64,000 nucleotides of DNA from the IMG/VR virus record IMGVR_UViG_3300035703_000036, positions 40,663 to 104,662 of that record; one strand, 5' to 3'. The position numbers and the translations under genes are program-made. The DNA comes from a virus. Below the pieces are notes generated by a model that saw nothing but the letters and a program-made list of their open reading frames with translations, had not been told where the DNA came from and did no database searches. Below are positions 32,699 through 40,385 of the stretch, piece after piece. Positions within the stretch are counted from its first letter, which is position 1. Every line of letters starts with the position of its first letter.

Positions 32699-33579
32699 TT
32701 ATTACCTCTCAGTACTTGATTAAATCCGTTCCTAATACTATTATACCATTCATTCCTGTTAAAATCTCTTTCTTCTTGATAAAACTTATCTAATTCTGCA
32801 GCGGCTTGATCTAACGTAAACCCTGCTTTACAAAACTCTATACCGAGCTTAAACCACGTATTTTGCCGTCCGCCTCTTTTGCTAAAATCTATTCCATTAT
32901 GAAGCTCAGCTAATAGCCATACAGGTAATGAAGTTAAGTTGCCTCCGGCTAATTTTACATCATATTCTCGATCTATTATTTTTGGCTTAGGCTTTTTATC
33001 GGGATGTTTGTTTAGCCATATATATAAATCCTCTTTCTTAATTCTTTCTTTTAGCCAAATTAAACGCTGAATATTGCCTGTCTCAACTCTTTTATTATTT
33101 GGAAATCTAATGCTTCTAGTAGGATTTTTAGTAAGCTGATCGGCCTTGCTCATTATGTTTAATATCCATTCCGCAATAAATTTATAGTTCTCTATACTCT
33201 CTAGATCTTTATCTAAAACTATTCCAAAATGTAAGCTTTTACTTCCTGAAAAAACACAGGCGCTAAAAGGCATTTCCATTTTATCAATATAGGATCTTTG
33301 CTCAGGAAGAGACAGTCCGTCCACTTCTACTAGAAAACTTCTAAAAGCAGTCACATTATCATCTTGTCTAAAACCTTTTACAGGGTTTAAGGCCATAAGA
33401 TTAATATCATATTCCGATATTTTAAATGGCTTTATATCTTTATTGGGAGATATCAAAGTAAAATCATCATTGAGATCTTCCTGATTAATACTATGGTATC
33501 CATATTTACTATTTGATACGCAAATAGTTTCACCCTCATTAAAAAAAAGATTAAGAAAATCCTTAGTCTCTTTTCTCAC
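32695..33579 (-). CDS. AEP-type DNA primase
   Basis: 294 aa, GTG start inside the 3' end of the helicase gene. Archaeo-eukaryotic primase features: the metal motif FRSFLVEVDGLS (residues ~80-91), the CVFSGSKSLHFGIVLD motif (~108-123) with its Ser-x-His, and a third region PTRSIRFPNNKR. The C-terminal ~90 residues (GRQNTWFKLGIEFCKAGFTLDQAAAELD) resemble PriCT-like helical primase ends. It should make RNA or DNA primers at the fork. Adjacency to the DnaB-like helicase supports a primosome pair. Overlap with both neighbours shows one transcript. The TGGTATAAT at 32740-32748 lies inside this gene and could drive the downstream protease. Confidence 0.75.
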   Translation of the reverse strand: MRKETKDFLNLFFNEGETICVSNSKYGYHSINQEDLNDDFTLISPNKDIKPFKISEYDINLMALNPVKGFRQDDNVTAFRSFLVEVDGLSLPEQRSYIDKMEMPFSACVFSGSKSLHFGIVLDKDLESIENYKFIAEWILNIMSKADQLTKNPTRSIRFPNNKRVETGNIQRLIWLKERIKKEDLYIWLNKHPDKKPKPKIIDREYDVKLAGGNLTSLPVWLLAELHNGIDFSKRGGRQNTWFKLGIEFCKAGFTLDQAAAELDKFYQEERDFNRNEWYNSIRNGFNQVLRGNK

Positions 33580-34666
33580 CAGAACCTCCGCCAGTGGTTT
33601 TTCTCATAAGCTCAGCGGTTTCTTTAGCGGTTTTCTCCAGTTGAATTCTGTTTTTAAATTCATCAGTATATTCAACATATTGCCCTCTATCAAATCCGCA
33701 AGTAATAGTAATCCCTGCTTGATGTGAGAAACGGTTTTTATGGAAAATAAATTCAGTACATCTATCGGCCTTATTTGCTTTAACTTCAACACCTACTGTG
33801 GCTGAGTTTAGGATAGATTTTCTACCTTCAATTCTTTGTTTAAAAGAAGCATTATCCTTGGTTGCTGGGTGTAGCTGGCTAAGTATGACTAGTGGGCACT
33901 TTAGTTTTCTACGATAAATATCTAGTAATTTACCCAGCCTGTGCTGAACCTGCAATTCTGTCATTTCAGGGAATTTTTTTGAAAATTCAATATTCTGGTA
34001 GTAATCCAGTATCACAACCCCATACTTCTCACCCTTACTCTCTTCAGCGACAATGTTATCTAAAATGGAAATGATACCTTCAAGGGAGGTCGTAAAACCC
34101 GACGATCCACCATAATTATCATCTAATACTAGCATTCTTTGAGATAGGATCTTTACAGATTCTTTATATACTGGGATTCTTTCTTTAGGGATAGACTGGT
34201 GATCAGTATAGGCCCACCCTTTAATTAAGGAAGTAACTCTATTGTAAACATCATCTTTAGATTCTTCGTTTGTAATTACAACTACTTTGTTTCTATCTGC
34301 ACTCTGTTTAATTGTTTGCAAACAAAGGTTAGAAGTTAAGGTTGTTTTACCTTCACCTGTTAAGGCTCCTAACAATATCAGATTCCTACCAAAAAATGGC
34401 ATTACTCCCTTGAATTGATTATTGATAAATACAGGTGCATTCCTAGCAAGCACGAAGTATTCTTCCATGCTTTCAGTGATATTGTTTACGTAGTCATCAT
34501 CGCCAAACTTAAGGTTAATTTTCTTAAAAGCTTCATTATCTTTTTCATTCTGAACAGTTCTTTCATATTCTCGATTAGTTTTTGCCTTCTTAAGGTAAAA
34601 CTGCTTATCACTGAGATCTGCCGCTTCTTTTAGCGTATCTTCAGGGGATTGGATTGCATTACTCAT
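33563..34666 (-). CDS. DnaB-like replicative helicase
   Basis: 367 aa. RecA-fold helicase of the DnaB/gp41 class: Walker A LLGALTGEGKTTLTSN (residues ~98-113), Walker B YGVVILDYYQNIEF, and motif PLVILSQLHP followed by an arginine-containing FKQRIEGRKSILNSATVGVE. No DnaB N-terminal helical domain is obvious. The first ~65 residues are short and charged, so it is compact compared with E. coli DnaB (471 aa). It unwinds DNA at the fork with the primase encoded next. The ATG overlaps the upstream stop (ATGAGTAA). Confidence 0.8.
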   Translation of the reverse strand: MSNAIQSPEDTLKEAADLSDKQFYLKKAKTNREYERTVQNEKDNEAFKKINLKFGDDDYVNNITESMEEYFVLARNAPVFINNQFKGVMPFFGRNLILLGALTGEGKTTLTSNLCLQTIKQSADRNKVVVITNEESKDDVYNRVTSLIKGWAYTDHQSIPKERIPVYKESVKILSQRMLVLDDNYGGSSGFTTSLEGIISILDNIVAEESKGEKYGVVILDYYQNIEFSKKFPEMTELQVQHRLGKLLDIYRRKLKCPLVILSQLHPATKDNASFKQRIEGRKSILNSATVGVEVKANKADRCTEFIFHKNRFSHQAGITITCGFDRGQYVEYTDEFKNRIQLEKTAKETAELMRKTTGGGSGEKRD

Positions 34667-35117
34667 TATTCTTTACCTCAACGCCCAAAAGTTTACAATA
34701 CTCTTCATCTATCTCCATAGACCTAAGCTCTTCTGCATCTATTGAAATTACCGGCTCATCTGCCGTTAGATCTACTTCATCCTCGTCAATAATTAAATTG
34801 CCTTCCTTGGCTTTTACATCTTCCTTAACTTTAACTGTCTTATTAATTAAATGGCCTAAAAAAACTATATTGATAGCTTTCTGTATGTCCTTCATTACAT
34901 AATTTCTTCTCTTTACTTCTAAACAATCCGGTGTGTTTTCTTCTAATTTACATGTTAAATTTAAAATATGATTGGCTATTTCTTCATCAAATAAATTCTT
35001 ATCCGCCCCTTCAATTCTGGATTTTACAAACAATTTAATTAACATTGTCAGTCTGCTTTCTGGAGTTACCAAAGCATAATCATAGCAAAGTTTTTTAAAT
35101 TCTATCTTATCCATCAT
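34659..35117 (-). CDS. Unknown protein upstream of helicase, leaderless candidate
   Basis: 152 aa (or 151 if the second ATG at 35114 is used). It is helical and acidic in its second half (NLIIDEDEVDLTADEP, then IDAEELRSMEIDEEYCKL). Position between a sigma-like gene and the helicase suggests a helicase loader or accessory factor, but no family is recognised. The start is odd: a TTGAAA-16-TATAAT promoter ends only four bases before ATG 35117, so transcription would begin at or next to the start codons and there is no room for a Shine-Dalgarno. Confidence 0.6.
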   Translation of the reverse strand: MMDKIEFKKLCYDYALVTPESRLTMLIKLFVKSRIEGADKNLFDEEIANHILNLTCKLEENTPDCLEVKRRNYVMKDIQKAINIVFLGHLINKTVKVKEDVKAKEGNLIIDEDEVDLTADEPVISIDAEELRSMEIDEEYCKLLGVEVKNNE

Positions 35118-35121
35118 TTCA

Positions 35122-35149
35122 ATTATACCACATTTCTCATATCTTTCAA
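35122..35149 (-). promoter_or_regulatory. Extended -10 promoter, leaderless type
   Basis: Reading leftward: TTGAAA (35149-35144), 16-base spacer ending TGG, TATAAT (35127-35122), then TGAA ATG ATG. The second ATG is 7 bases past the -10, the normal start-site distance. Confidence 0.75.
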
Positions 35150-36013
35150 AAGACGTCGTGCTATTTTTACTTCTTCCTTAAGAGTATCATTTGTCGCATG
35201 GTCATAAATGAACTTATTTAACATTTTTCTTTTGCTTTTTTTATCGAAATTTTGAAATTTCCTTTCTAAAGCCTCAAATTCCACCTCTTTCTGAAGAAAC
35301 GAACATGCGATTTCAGGATCTTCATAGTAGATATTTCTAGACATAAAGGCTTCTTCATGCTCTTCTACCGTAAGACTTCTCGGCATTTCCTCATAAATAT
35401 GAACTTTAAAGCCTTTATCGTCAAACATCTCCCCATACTCGCCTTTAGGCTTTTTCTTAATCTCTTTAAATTCATTCTGAGTTACAACTCTAAATCCATA
35501 TTTCTTAGGCTCTTTAGCAACCATATAAATATCAACTTTCTTTGACTTGTCAGTCTCAGCCAAATAGATCTTTACGTGAGATCCTCCCAATATATTTCTT
35601 CCTTTCCTCACAAAAACTAGGCAGCAATGGTACAATTTTTGTCTTAAAAAATTAATAAGGTTATTCCTTTCAACCCTATTAACTTCTTCTTTGGGAGGGT
35701 GGGCATCCTTGCCGTGCTTAGCTTTATACTTCATCAGGAACTTTTCCATAGCTTTTTCATTGTGCCTTAAACTATATAGGCTCATATAATATATGGCATA
35801 CATATTTGAAATAGAAATCAAATCTTCCATCTCAAAACCAACAATCCTCATAACATTATGATTTTGTTGATAAATTATCTCGGTAGTATTCCAAATAATC
35901 CCCCTATATTCTCTAATATAGGAGCCATCCATTTCAGCTATTCTTCCGGCCAAATCATGCCTCAAATACAGCTCCTCAAAATTATCATCAAATGTTTTTT
36001 CTCTTTTAGCCAC
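35123..36013 (-). CDS. Possible sigma-region-2-like protein
   Basis: 296 aa starting at GTG 36013, which has an AAGGAG 6 bases upstream. A longer in-frame reading upstream lies inside the next gene and was rejected. Residues ~70-105 (RIVGFEMEDLISISNMYAIYYMSLYSL) recall sigma-70 region 2 (a DLI motif after a short helix), but the match is weak. The rest is highly charged (KYKAKHGKDAHPPKEEVNRV; KYGFRVVTQNEFKEIKKKPK) and mostly helical, with no enzyme motif. Other options are a DNA-binding replication accessory factor. I keep it as unknown with a sigma-like hint. Confidence 0.4.
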   Translation of the reverse strand: MAKREKTFDDNFEELYLRHDLAGRIAEMDGSYIREYRGIIWNTTEIIYQQNHNVMRIVGFEMEDLISISNMYAIYYMSLYSLRHNEKAMEKFLMKYKAKHGKDAHPPKEEVNRVERNNLINFLRQKLYHCCLVFVRKGRNILGGSHVKIYLAETDKSKKVDIYMVAKEPKKYGFRVVTQNEFKEIKKKPKGEYGEMFDDKGFKVHIYEEMPRSLTVEEHEEAFMSRNIYYEDPEIACSFLQKEVEFEALERKFQNFDKKSKRKMLNKFIYDHATNDTLKEEVKIARRLLKDMRNVV

Positions 36014-36023
36014 GGTGTTCTCC

Positions 36024-36389
36024 TTATTTAAATATAAGTGTGTATTTTCCCTTGTAAACTTCAAGATTTTTTGGGTATACTTGCATATTTCTAACTGTTG
36101 AATTTCCCCAGCATTCTGTGGAGACGTCTCTAATTTCAATCTTCATCTCCTTTTCATATTCTTCATCTTTTTCTTGATTATACATTGAAACCATAGCCAT
36201 TACATCTTGGTTAGGTACTTCAATTTCAAACCCCTGAATTCCATCAGAGTAAATCTCCATAATCAGGCTCCACTTGATCTCTACTTCGGCTGAGCCGCCT
36301 TCCGCATCCACATGAAGGCTATTTTTGTAAATATCCATATTTACTTTAGATGTAAAGTCAATTTTTTGAAAACCTATAAATTTACTCAT
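36024..36389 (-). CDS. Small beta-rich hypothetical protein
   Basis: 121 aa, GGAGG 4 bases before the ATG. It has alternating strands (DFTSKVNMDIYKNSLHVD, AEVEIKWSLIMEIYSDGIQG) and ends in KYTLIFK. A candidate extended -10 TGATATAAT lies just upstream. It comes first in the transcript that continues into the sigma-like, helicase and primase genes. The function is unknown. Confidence 0.6.
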   Translation of the reverse strand: MSKFIGFQKIDFTSKVNMDIYKNSLHVDAEGGSAEVEIKWSLIMEIYSDGIQGFEIEVPNQDVMAMVSMYNQEKDEEYEKEMKIEIRDVSTECWGNSTVRNMQVYPKNLEVYKGKYTLIFK

Positions 36390-36407
36390 AAAACCTCCGA
36401 TATTGAT

Positions 36408-36416
36408 ATTATATCA
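36408..36416 (-). promoter_or_regulatory. Extended -10 TGATATAAT
   Basis: Reading leftward TGATATAAT, no good -35 (TAGAAA at 17 bases). It lies between the terminator at 36437-36466 and the GGAGG of the gene starting at 36389. It probably restarts transcription into the primase/helicase block. Confidence 0.55.
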
Positions 36417-36436
36417 GAAAATTATAAAAATTTCTA

Positions 36437-36466
36437 TAAAAAAGTGGGCTTTCGCCCACTTTTTTT
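36437..36466 (-). terminator. Rho-independent terminator after TIGR03299 gene
   Basis: Stem AGTGGGC / GCCCACT with a 4-base loop, flanked by A and T runs on both sides. Reading leftward it gives AGTGGGCGAAAGCCCACT followed by TTTTTTAT. It overlaps the stop codon of the gene at 36465. Confidence 0.85.
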
Positions 36467-37394
36467 ATGCTGCCATCTCAACTGCCGTGTTAAGGGCTCT
36501 TTCTAGGATCGTTTTTGACTGACCAAACCAAAGATTGTTTAGTCTTGTCTGGGCGTCAGTACCTCTTTCGTATTGAAGGTATTCTGAAACGCTATTATAA
36601 GCCGCCCAATATGTACCCTTAATTTCTCTCATATCGTTTCCGCGGCCCTTTTCAAAAAGCGGAATAATGTTGCTTAGTAGCTTCTTGCCTGAATCTTCTT
36701 CTTCCAATTTGAAGACTAATTTAATAAACTTCTCTAAATCTTTTCCATTGATATCTTTATTAGCAAGAAATTTATACTGGGCCAATGTAGCTTCAAAAGC
36801 GTTATTAGCTAGATTCATAACTTTACCGATAGCCTCAAGATTCTCTTCAACTTTTTGAGAATGCTTAATACGGATCAGTTGAGACTCGCCATTGTGATGA
36901 GCCATGCTTAAAGTATTTTGACAAACTACTCTCTGAGGAGTAAATCCAGCTCTTACTGCCATAGTTCCATCATGGCTATTAGAAAGTAGAATGTAGCGCT
37001 CAATAACGTCATTACCTTTAACTACGTCAAGGTCAGATTTAATTTTTGCTTGTACCCAAACTCTCTTACCTTTCATAAGAGATCCGGCAGTTTCAATCTG
37101 TGCCATTCCAGACTCAACGAATGGATTAAAGAAGTCAAAAGCATTTTTATTCTGTAATGGCTTGTAGTTATTTCCAACAACTCCAAGGATAGAGTTGTCA
37201 GAATCACGCACATTCGCCATAGCCGGAACATCTCTTCCGTCATCTAAATAGATTTTCTTTGTAGAAACAGTCCAATCAAGTCCTGCGGCTACCATAGCTT
37301 CTTCAAGAGTTTTAGGCGCCTCAATAAAGCGAGATCCAAGGTTGTGCCAAGGTGTTGCTCCTACATACATCATTTCTTCTACCATGTGTGCCAT
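36465..37394 (-). CDS. TIGR03299/DUF932 phage-plasmid protein
   Basis: 309 aa. The start MAHMVEEMMYVGATPWHNLG is the hallmark of the phage/plasmid-like TIGR03299 (DUF932) family. Further conserved parts are LDWTVSTKKIYL, LGVVGNNYKPLQN, GFTPQRVVCQNTLSMA and the C-terminal GTYWAAYNSVSEYLQYERG. The family is widespread on phages and plasmids and its molecular role is not established. A private promoter and its own terminator make this a single-gene transcription unit. AAGGAG precedes the ATG. Confidence 0.85.
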   Translation of the reverse strand: MAHMVEEMMYVGATPWHNLGSRFIEAPKTLEEAMVAAGLDWTVSTKKIYLDDGRDVPAMANVRDSDNSILGVVGNNYKPLQNKNAFDFFNPFVESGMAQIETAGSLMKGKRVWVQAKIKSDLDVVKGNDVIERYILLSNSHDGTMAVRAGFTPQRVVCQNTLSMAHHNGESQLIRIKHSQKVEENLEAIGKVMNLANNAFEATLAQYKFLANKDINGKDLEKFIKLVFKLEEEDSGKKLLSNIIPLFEKGRGNDMREIKGTYWAAYNSVSEYLQYERGTDAQTRLNNLWFGQSKTILERALNTAVEMAA

Positions 37395-37426
37395 AAAATT
37401 TTCTCCTTTGTTTTATTCGATAACTG

Positions 37427-37455
37427 ATTATACTACTAATAATAAATATGATCAA
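37427..37455 (-). promoter_or_regulatory. Sigma-70-like promoter of TIGR03299 gene
   Basis: Reading leftward: TTGATC (37455-37450), 17-base spacer, TATAAT (37432-37427), then a 32-base leader with AAGGAG before ATG 37394. Confidence 0.8.
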
Positions 37456-37464
37456 TACTTTTTT

Positions 37465-37734
37465 TTAAAAATCTTCGTCTTCTTCAATCATTTCAGCAGC
37501 TTGCTCATCAAAAGACTTTAAACTTTTATTAGAAGGTAAGAATTTAGAGAGATCATAGCTAGATTCTACTCTAAAAAAATCACTTAAAAATCCATCCATC
37601 AATTTCATTCCTGCTAAAAATGAGAGTACAATTAATGCTACCGATAGAGGATTCATTCCTTCTTTAACCATTTTTAATAAATTAAATCCAATCACAACAT
37701 CTAAAACAATAATTGCTAATAATTTCTTTTTCAT
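37465..37734 (-). CDS. Small membrane protein
   Basis: 89 aa. Two hydrophobic segments (LLAIIVLDVVIGFNLLKMV and SVALIVLSFLAGMKLMDGFL) are followed by an acidic cytoplasmic tail ending MIEEDEDF. A GGAG precedes the ATG. It is translated from the same leftward run as the two small genes upstream. The function is unknown, with a membrane role in host takeover or superinfection control possible. Confidence 0.6.
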   Translation of the reverse strand: MKKKLLAIIVLDVVIGFNLLKMVKEGMNPLSVALIVLSFLAGMKLMDGFLSDFFRVESSYDLSKFLPSNKSLKSFDEQAAEMIEEDEDF

Positions 37735-37742
37735 AATCTCTC

Positions 37743-38045
37743 CTATAGTGTTATTAAAAGTCCGGTTACTTCTGTAAAAATTTCTTGTAAATTTTCACTA
37801 TAAACATCTTCAAAAGATGCGATAGTTTTTGTCTTTGTTCCTCTTATCGAAAGAAACGTCATTTCGTATAAATCTTTTCCATAGACGTATTTAACTATTA
37901 CATGACTTACTTTTCCTGCGTTTCTTCCTAAGCCAAAAGATAAGTAGTCAGTTCCTGCCCCCAAATTTTTTGCTCCTGACATAATGACGAATCTATTTCC
38001 GCCTAACTGGTCTAATATTGTTTGAGCTACTTCTAATTTATTCAT
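37743..38045 (-). CDS. Conserved small mobile-element protein (LGGNRF type)
   Basis: 100 aa. It carries the pattern ILDQLGGNRFVIMSGAKNLG near the N-terminus and EIFTEVTGLLITL at the C-terminus. From general familiarity, this layout (LGGNRF, GAKN, a strand region, then FxxxTGL) is common in small proteins of phages and plasmids with no established function. AGGAG precedes the ATG. It sits next to the TIGR03299 gene, another protein shared by phages and plasmids. Confidence 0.65.
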   Translation of the reverse strand: MNKLEVAQTILDQLGGNRFVIMSGAKNLGAGTDYLSFGLGRNAGKVSHVIVKYVYGKDLYEMTFLSIRGTKTKTIASFEDVYSENLQEIFTEVTGLLITL

Positions 38046-38056
38046 AAAAACTCCTA

Positions 38057-38317
38057 TTAATTATTTACGATTTGATAGGCGTCAAGCATAAAATCGATTA
38101 CCATTTGCTCAGTCAAAGCATTCCAATAGCACATTTCTGATTTACTTCCTAGCCATTTAATATTAAAAAGTTTATCTTCAGCTCTATAAAAGACAGTAAC
38201 ATTACATACTATATCAAAAACCTTACAGTCAACAACGATAACTGATCCTTGTTTTTTAGCAAGGCGAATATCTTGCTTAGCAAATCTTGTAAGAGATTTT
38301 TTAAGTGATGCTTCCAT
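38057..38317 (-). CDS. Small hypothetical protein
   Basis: 86 aa. A basic N-terminal helix (SLKKSLTRFAKQDIRLAKKQ) is followed by beta strands (VIVVDCKVFDIVCNVTVFYR) and a C-terminal helix. An AAGGAG site lies before the ATG. The gene has a good private promoter at 38347-38375. The function was not recognised. Confidence 0.6.
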   Translation of the reverse strand: MEASLKKSLTRFAKQDIRLAKKQGSVIVVDCKVFDIVCNVTVFYRAEDKLFNIKWLGSKSEMCYWNALTEQMVIDFMLDAYQIVNN

Positions 38318-38346
38318 TTTTGTCTCCTTGTTTTAGGTTATAAGGT

Positions 38347-38375
38347 ATTATACAGTACAAATTAAAATAAATCAA
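38347..38375 (-). promoter_or_regulatory. Sigma-70-like promoter
   Basis: Reading leftward: TTGATT (38375-38370), 17-base spacer, TATAAT (38352-38347), upstream of the small gene starting at 38317. Confidence 0.8.
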
Positions 38376-38384
38376 CATTATTTT

Positions 38385-38678
38385 TTATCTTTCATTTTCA
38401 TATTTTTCATAATAGTACTCATCAGCTTCAGCCGCTCCAAGAAGGACAGCCATCAAATAATGTTTTGTATTATTTAAAAATTCTGATTCGCTAACTTTGC
38501 TTTCCAAGACCCATAAAATCTGACGGTCATCATTAAACCTTGCCGTCATTCTAAAAACGTGAGAAGGAAATTCCTTTTTAAAATCTTCTCTAGCTAAATC
38601 AACACAAGCGGCAAATACCGCGATCGCCTGCTCAGAGTAGCTATTAGCTGGACAACTTTTTCCCCAAATTGATTTCAT
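38385..38678 (-). CDS. Small hypothetical protein
   Basis: 97 aa, with GGAGG before the ATG. It is mixed alpha/beta (SEQAIAVFAACVDLAREDFK, RMTARFNDDRQILWVLESKV) and ends in an acidic and aromatic stretch (DEYYYEKYENER). It has its own promoter at 38702-38730. The function is unknown. It belongs to the group of small, individually promoted early genes. Confidence 0.6.
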   Translation of the reverse strand: MKSIWGKSCPANSYSEQAIAVFAACVDLAREDFKKEFPSHVFRMTARFNDDRQILWVLESKVSESEFLNNTKHYLMAVLLGAAEADEYYYEKYENER

Positions 38679-38701
38679 AAAAAACCTCCGTTATATATGG
38701 T

Positions 38702-38730
38702 ATTATAACATTTTTATAAAAAACAATCAA
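38702..38730 (-). promoter_or_regulatory. Sigma-70-like promoter with TG extension
   Basis: Reading leftward: TTGATT (38730-38725), 17-base spacer ending TGT, TATAAT (38707-38702), upstream of the gene starting at 38678. Confidence 0.8.
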
Positions 38731-38768
38731 GAAAAAAGATAGCACATAAGTACTTGATATTAATGAAG

Positions 38769-38789
38769 AAGGCCCCTTCATGGGGCCTT
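38769..38789 (-). terminator. Hairpin after RecA-like gene
   Basis: 8-bp stem AAGGCCCC / GGGGCCTT with a 5-base loop. Reading leftward it is followed by CTTCATTAA, a weak T tract. It lies 20 bases after the RecA-like stop. Partial termination is likely. Confidence 0.65.
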
Positions 38790-38808
38790 TGGGAGGGGAA
38801 GGAGAGAG

Positions 38809-39849
38809 TCACAGGTCTCTTGCGTAGACCTGATCTAGTATTTTCTTAGCAATTTTTTCGTCCTTCAAAGCCTCAGCAAACTCGGCTTTGGAACTATACT
38901 GTACGCCATCCATGACGTAAGTTCTATTATTTGGTCGCTCTACAAGACCTAAATTTTTTGCCATCTCAAAAACTTCTTCATAAGTATTAACGAGACCTTC
39001 TTTGTAGCTCAAAGTAAATTCACCGCTTCTTCCTGCCACACCTACTGATGATTCGGACATCTTAGCGTAAATTTTATGTCCTGTTACTTCTTTATTTCCA
39101 CGAAAATCTTTTGCGCCATCATCCTCAAATTTATTTCCCAAAACATCTGCTTTACTCTCGGCACTATTATCTCTTTTGATTTCTACAAAATATTCAAAGA
39201 AATGTTTTTGAGCCCAAGCTCCGGCCATTTTTTCTTTTGGGCCATACATGCCAGCATCTAAATTAGCTCTGATATGTGAAGTACAAATTAAGGCTATTTT
39301 ATGTTTTCTAATAATAGGCAAAATAGCTTTCAATCCTTTCTGAATAGTAAGCGCGCTATCTCCGATTTGTTGATTAGTAATACTTTCTGCTTGAGATTCG
39401 CGAATACCCTGAATGCCCTGAAGTGAATCGATAACAATCAACTTAAGAGGCATTCCGTCCTCAACCATAGGTGCGATTTCGCGCACAATCCTATCAAAAA
39501 TTAATTCTGGCTGGTTTACGTTATATGCGATATATCTATCTTGATCAACGCCCCAATAATCGGCCATCTGACCTTCTTCTCTCATTTCTGTATTAAATTT
39601 GATGACCATAGCGTTTTTATCTGCCTGATGCAATGCTCCTGCAAACAAATTTGATACTAAAGATTTACCTGATTTTGGAGGGCCAAAAAGAACCGCACTA
39701 TATCCAAAAGGAATGCCTGCTCCCTTTCCAAAAATCCAATTTAAACTAGGTGATTTTGATTGTAATACATTTCCTTTTGCAAAAGGATCGTATTCTTTAT
39801 CTACCGCTCCATCCATGCTTTGGAGAGTCTTCATCCATTTATTACTCAT
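38809..39849 (-). CDS. RecA/UvsX-like recombinase
   Basis: 346 aa. RecA-family core: Walker A FGPPKSGKS (residues ~55-63), Walker B LKLIVIDSLQGIQG, and KHKIALICTSHIRAN as the sensor strand. The C-terminal ~60 residues form a small extra domain (GLVERPNNRTYVMDGVQYSS). In this setting it is the strand-exchange protein that starts recombination-dependent replication, with the SSB-like and UvsY-like candidates encoded just upstream in the same transcript. It ends near a hairpin, so the recombination operon probably stops here. The family is sure. UvsX versus bacterial RecA origin is not resolved. Confidence 0.8.
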   Translation of the reverse strand: MSNKWMKTLQSMDGAVDKEYDPFAKGNVLQSKSPSLNWIFGKGAGIPFGYSAVLFGPPKSGKSLVSNLFAGALHQADKNAMVIKFNTEMREEGQMADYWGVDQDRYIAYNVNQPELIFDRIVREIAPMVEDGMPLKLIVIDSLQGIQGIRESQAESITNQQIGDSALTIQKGLKAILPIIRKHKIALICTSHIRANLDAGMYGPKEKMAGAWAQKHFFEYFVEIKRDNSAESKADVLGNKFEDDGAKDFRGNKEVTGHKIYAKMSESSVGVAGRSGEFTLSYKEGLVNTYEEVFEMAKNLGLVERPNNRTYVMDGVQYSSKAEFAEALKDEKIAKKILDQVYARDL

Positions 39850-39857
39850 ATTTACTC

Positions 39858-40385
39858 CTATTTAGTTACGTATTTATCGCCAGAAATTCCGCTTCTAATT
39901 ACTAAGTCCATTTCTTTCTTGATAAATCTAGAAACATTTTCAAAATATTTAATATAGCTACCTTCAATAAGTTCAGACATAGCCTTTAAAGAATCGATCC
40001 TATCCTGAGCTTCAACATAATCTTTTTGCTTTTCTAAAAAAGCATCCCTGATTGTAGCGTTGTCCTTCAATCCCTTATCCTTAAGAAATTGAGGATAATC
40101 ATCTAAAATTGCTCTTGATCTGGCTTCTCTAAGGGCTTTTTCTGCCTGAGTTATCTCATAATTAATGACGGTTAATATCTTCTTTCCTTGACGATATCCT
40201 TCATTAAAAGTGTATTCTAAATCATAGTAGGTAGCAGGGTTAACAGCTTTAGCTTCGATCAATCTTTTTCTAGCGTCCATCATCTTAGTCATATCAAGAT
40301 AAATTGCTGGCTTGGAATTAAAGGCCGGTATTACTAACTCGGCCTTTTCGTCAAAATTTGTAGGCAAAGATTGATCGTTGCTCAT
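39858..40385 (-). CDS. Helical protein, UvsY-like mediator candidate
   Basis: 175 aa. The N-terminal strand and helix (KPAIYLDMTKMMDARKRLIE) are followed by long helices (ITQAEKALREARSRAILDDY; EAQDRIDSLKAMSELIEGSY). Placement between a gp32-like SSB and a RecA-like recombinase, the size and the helical layout all fit a recombination mediator such as T4 UvsY. Sequence similarity cannot be shown by eye, so the role is inference. The ATG shares a base with the SSB stop (TAATG). Confidence 0.45.
   Translation of the reverse strand: MSNDQSLPTNFDEKAELVIPAFNSKPAIYLDMTKMMDARKRLIEAKAVNPATYYDLEYTFNEGYRQGKKILTVINYEITQAEKALREARSRAILDDYPQFLKDKGLKDNATIRDAFLEKQKDYVEAQDRIDSLKAMSELIEGSYIKYFENVSRFIKKEMDLVIRSGISGDKYVTK

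Noticed and set aside
32740-32748. TGGTATAAT inside the primase gene as a protease promoter
   Set aside because: It is within conserved primase coding sequence, has no -35, and may be chance; kept only as a note in the primase entry.
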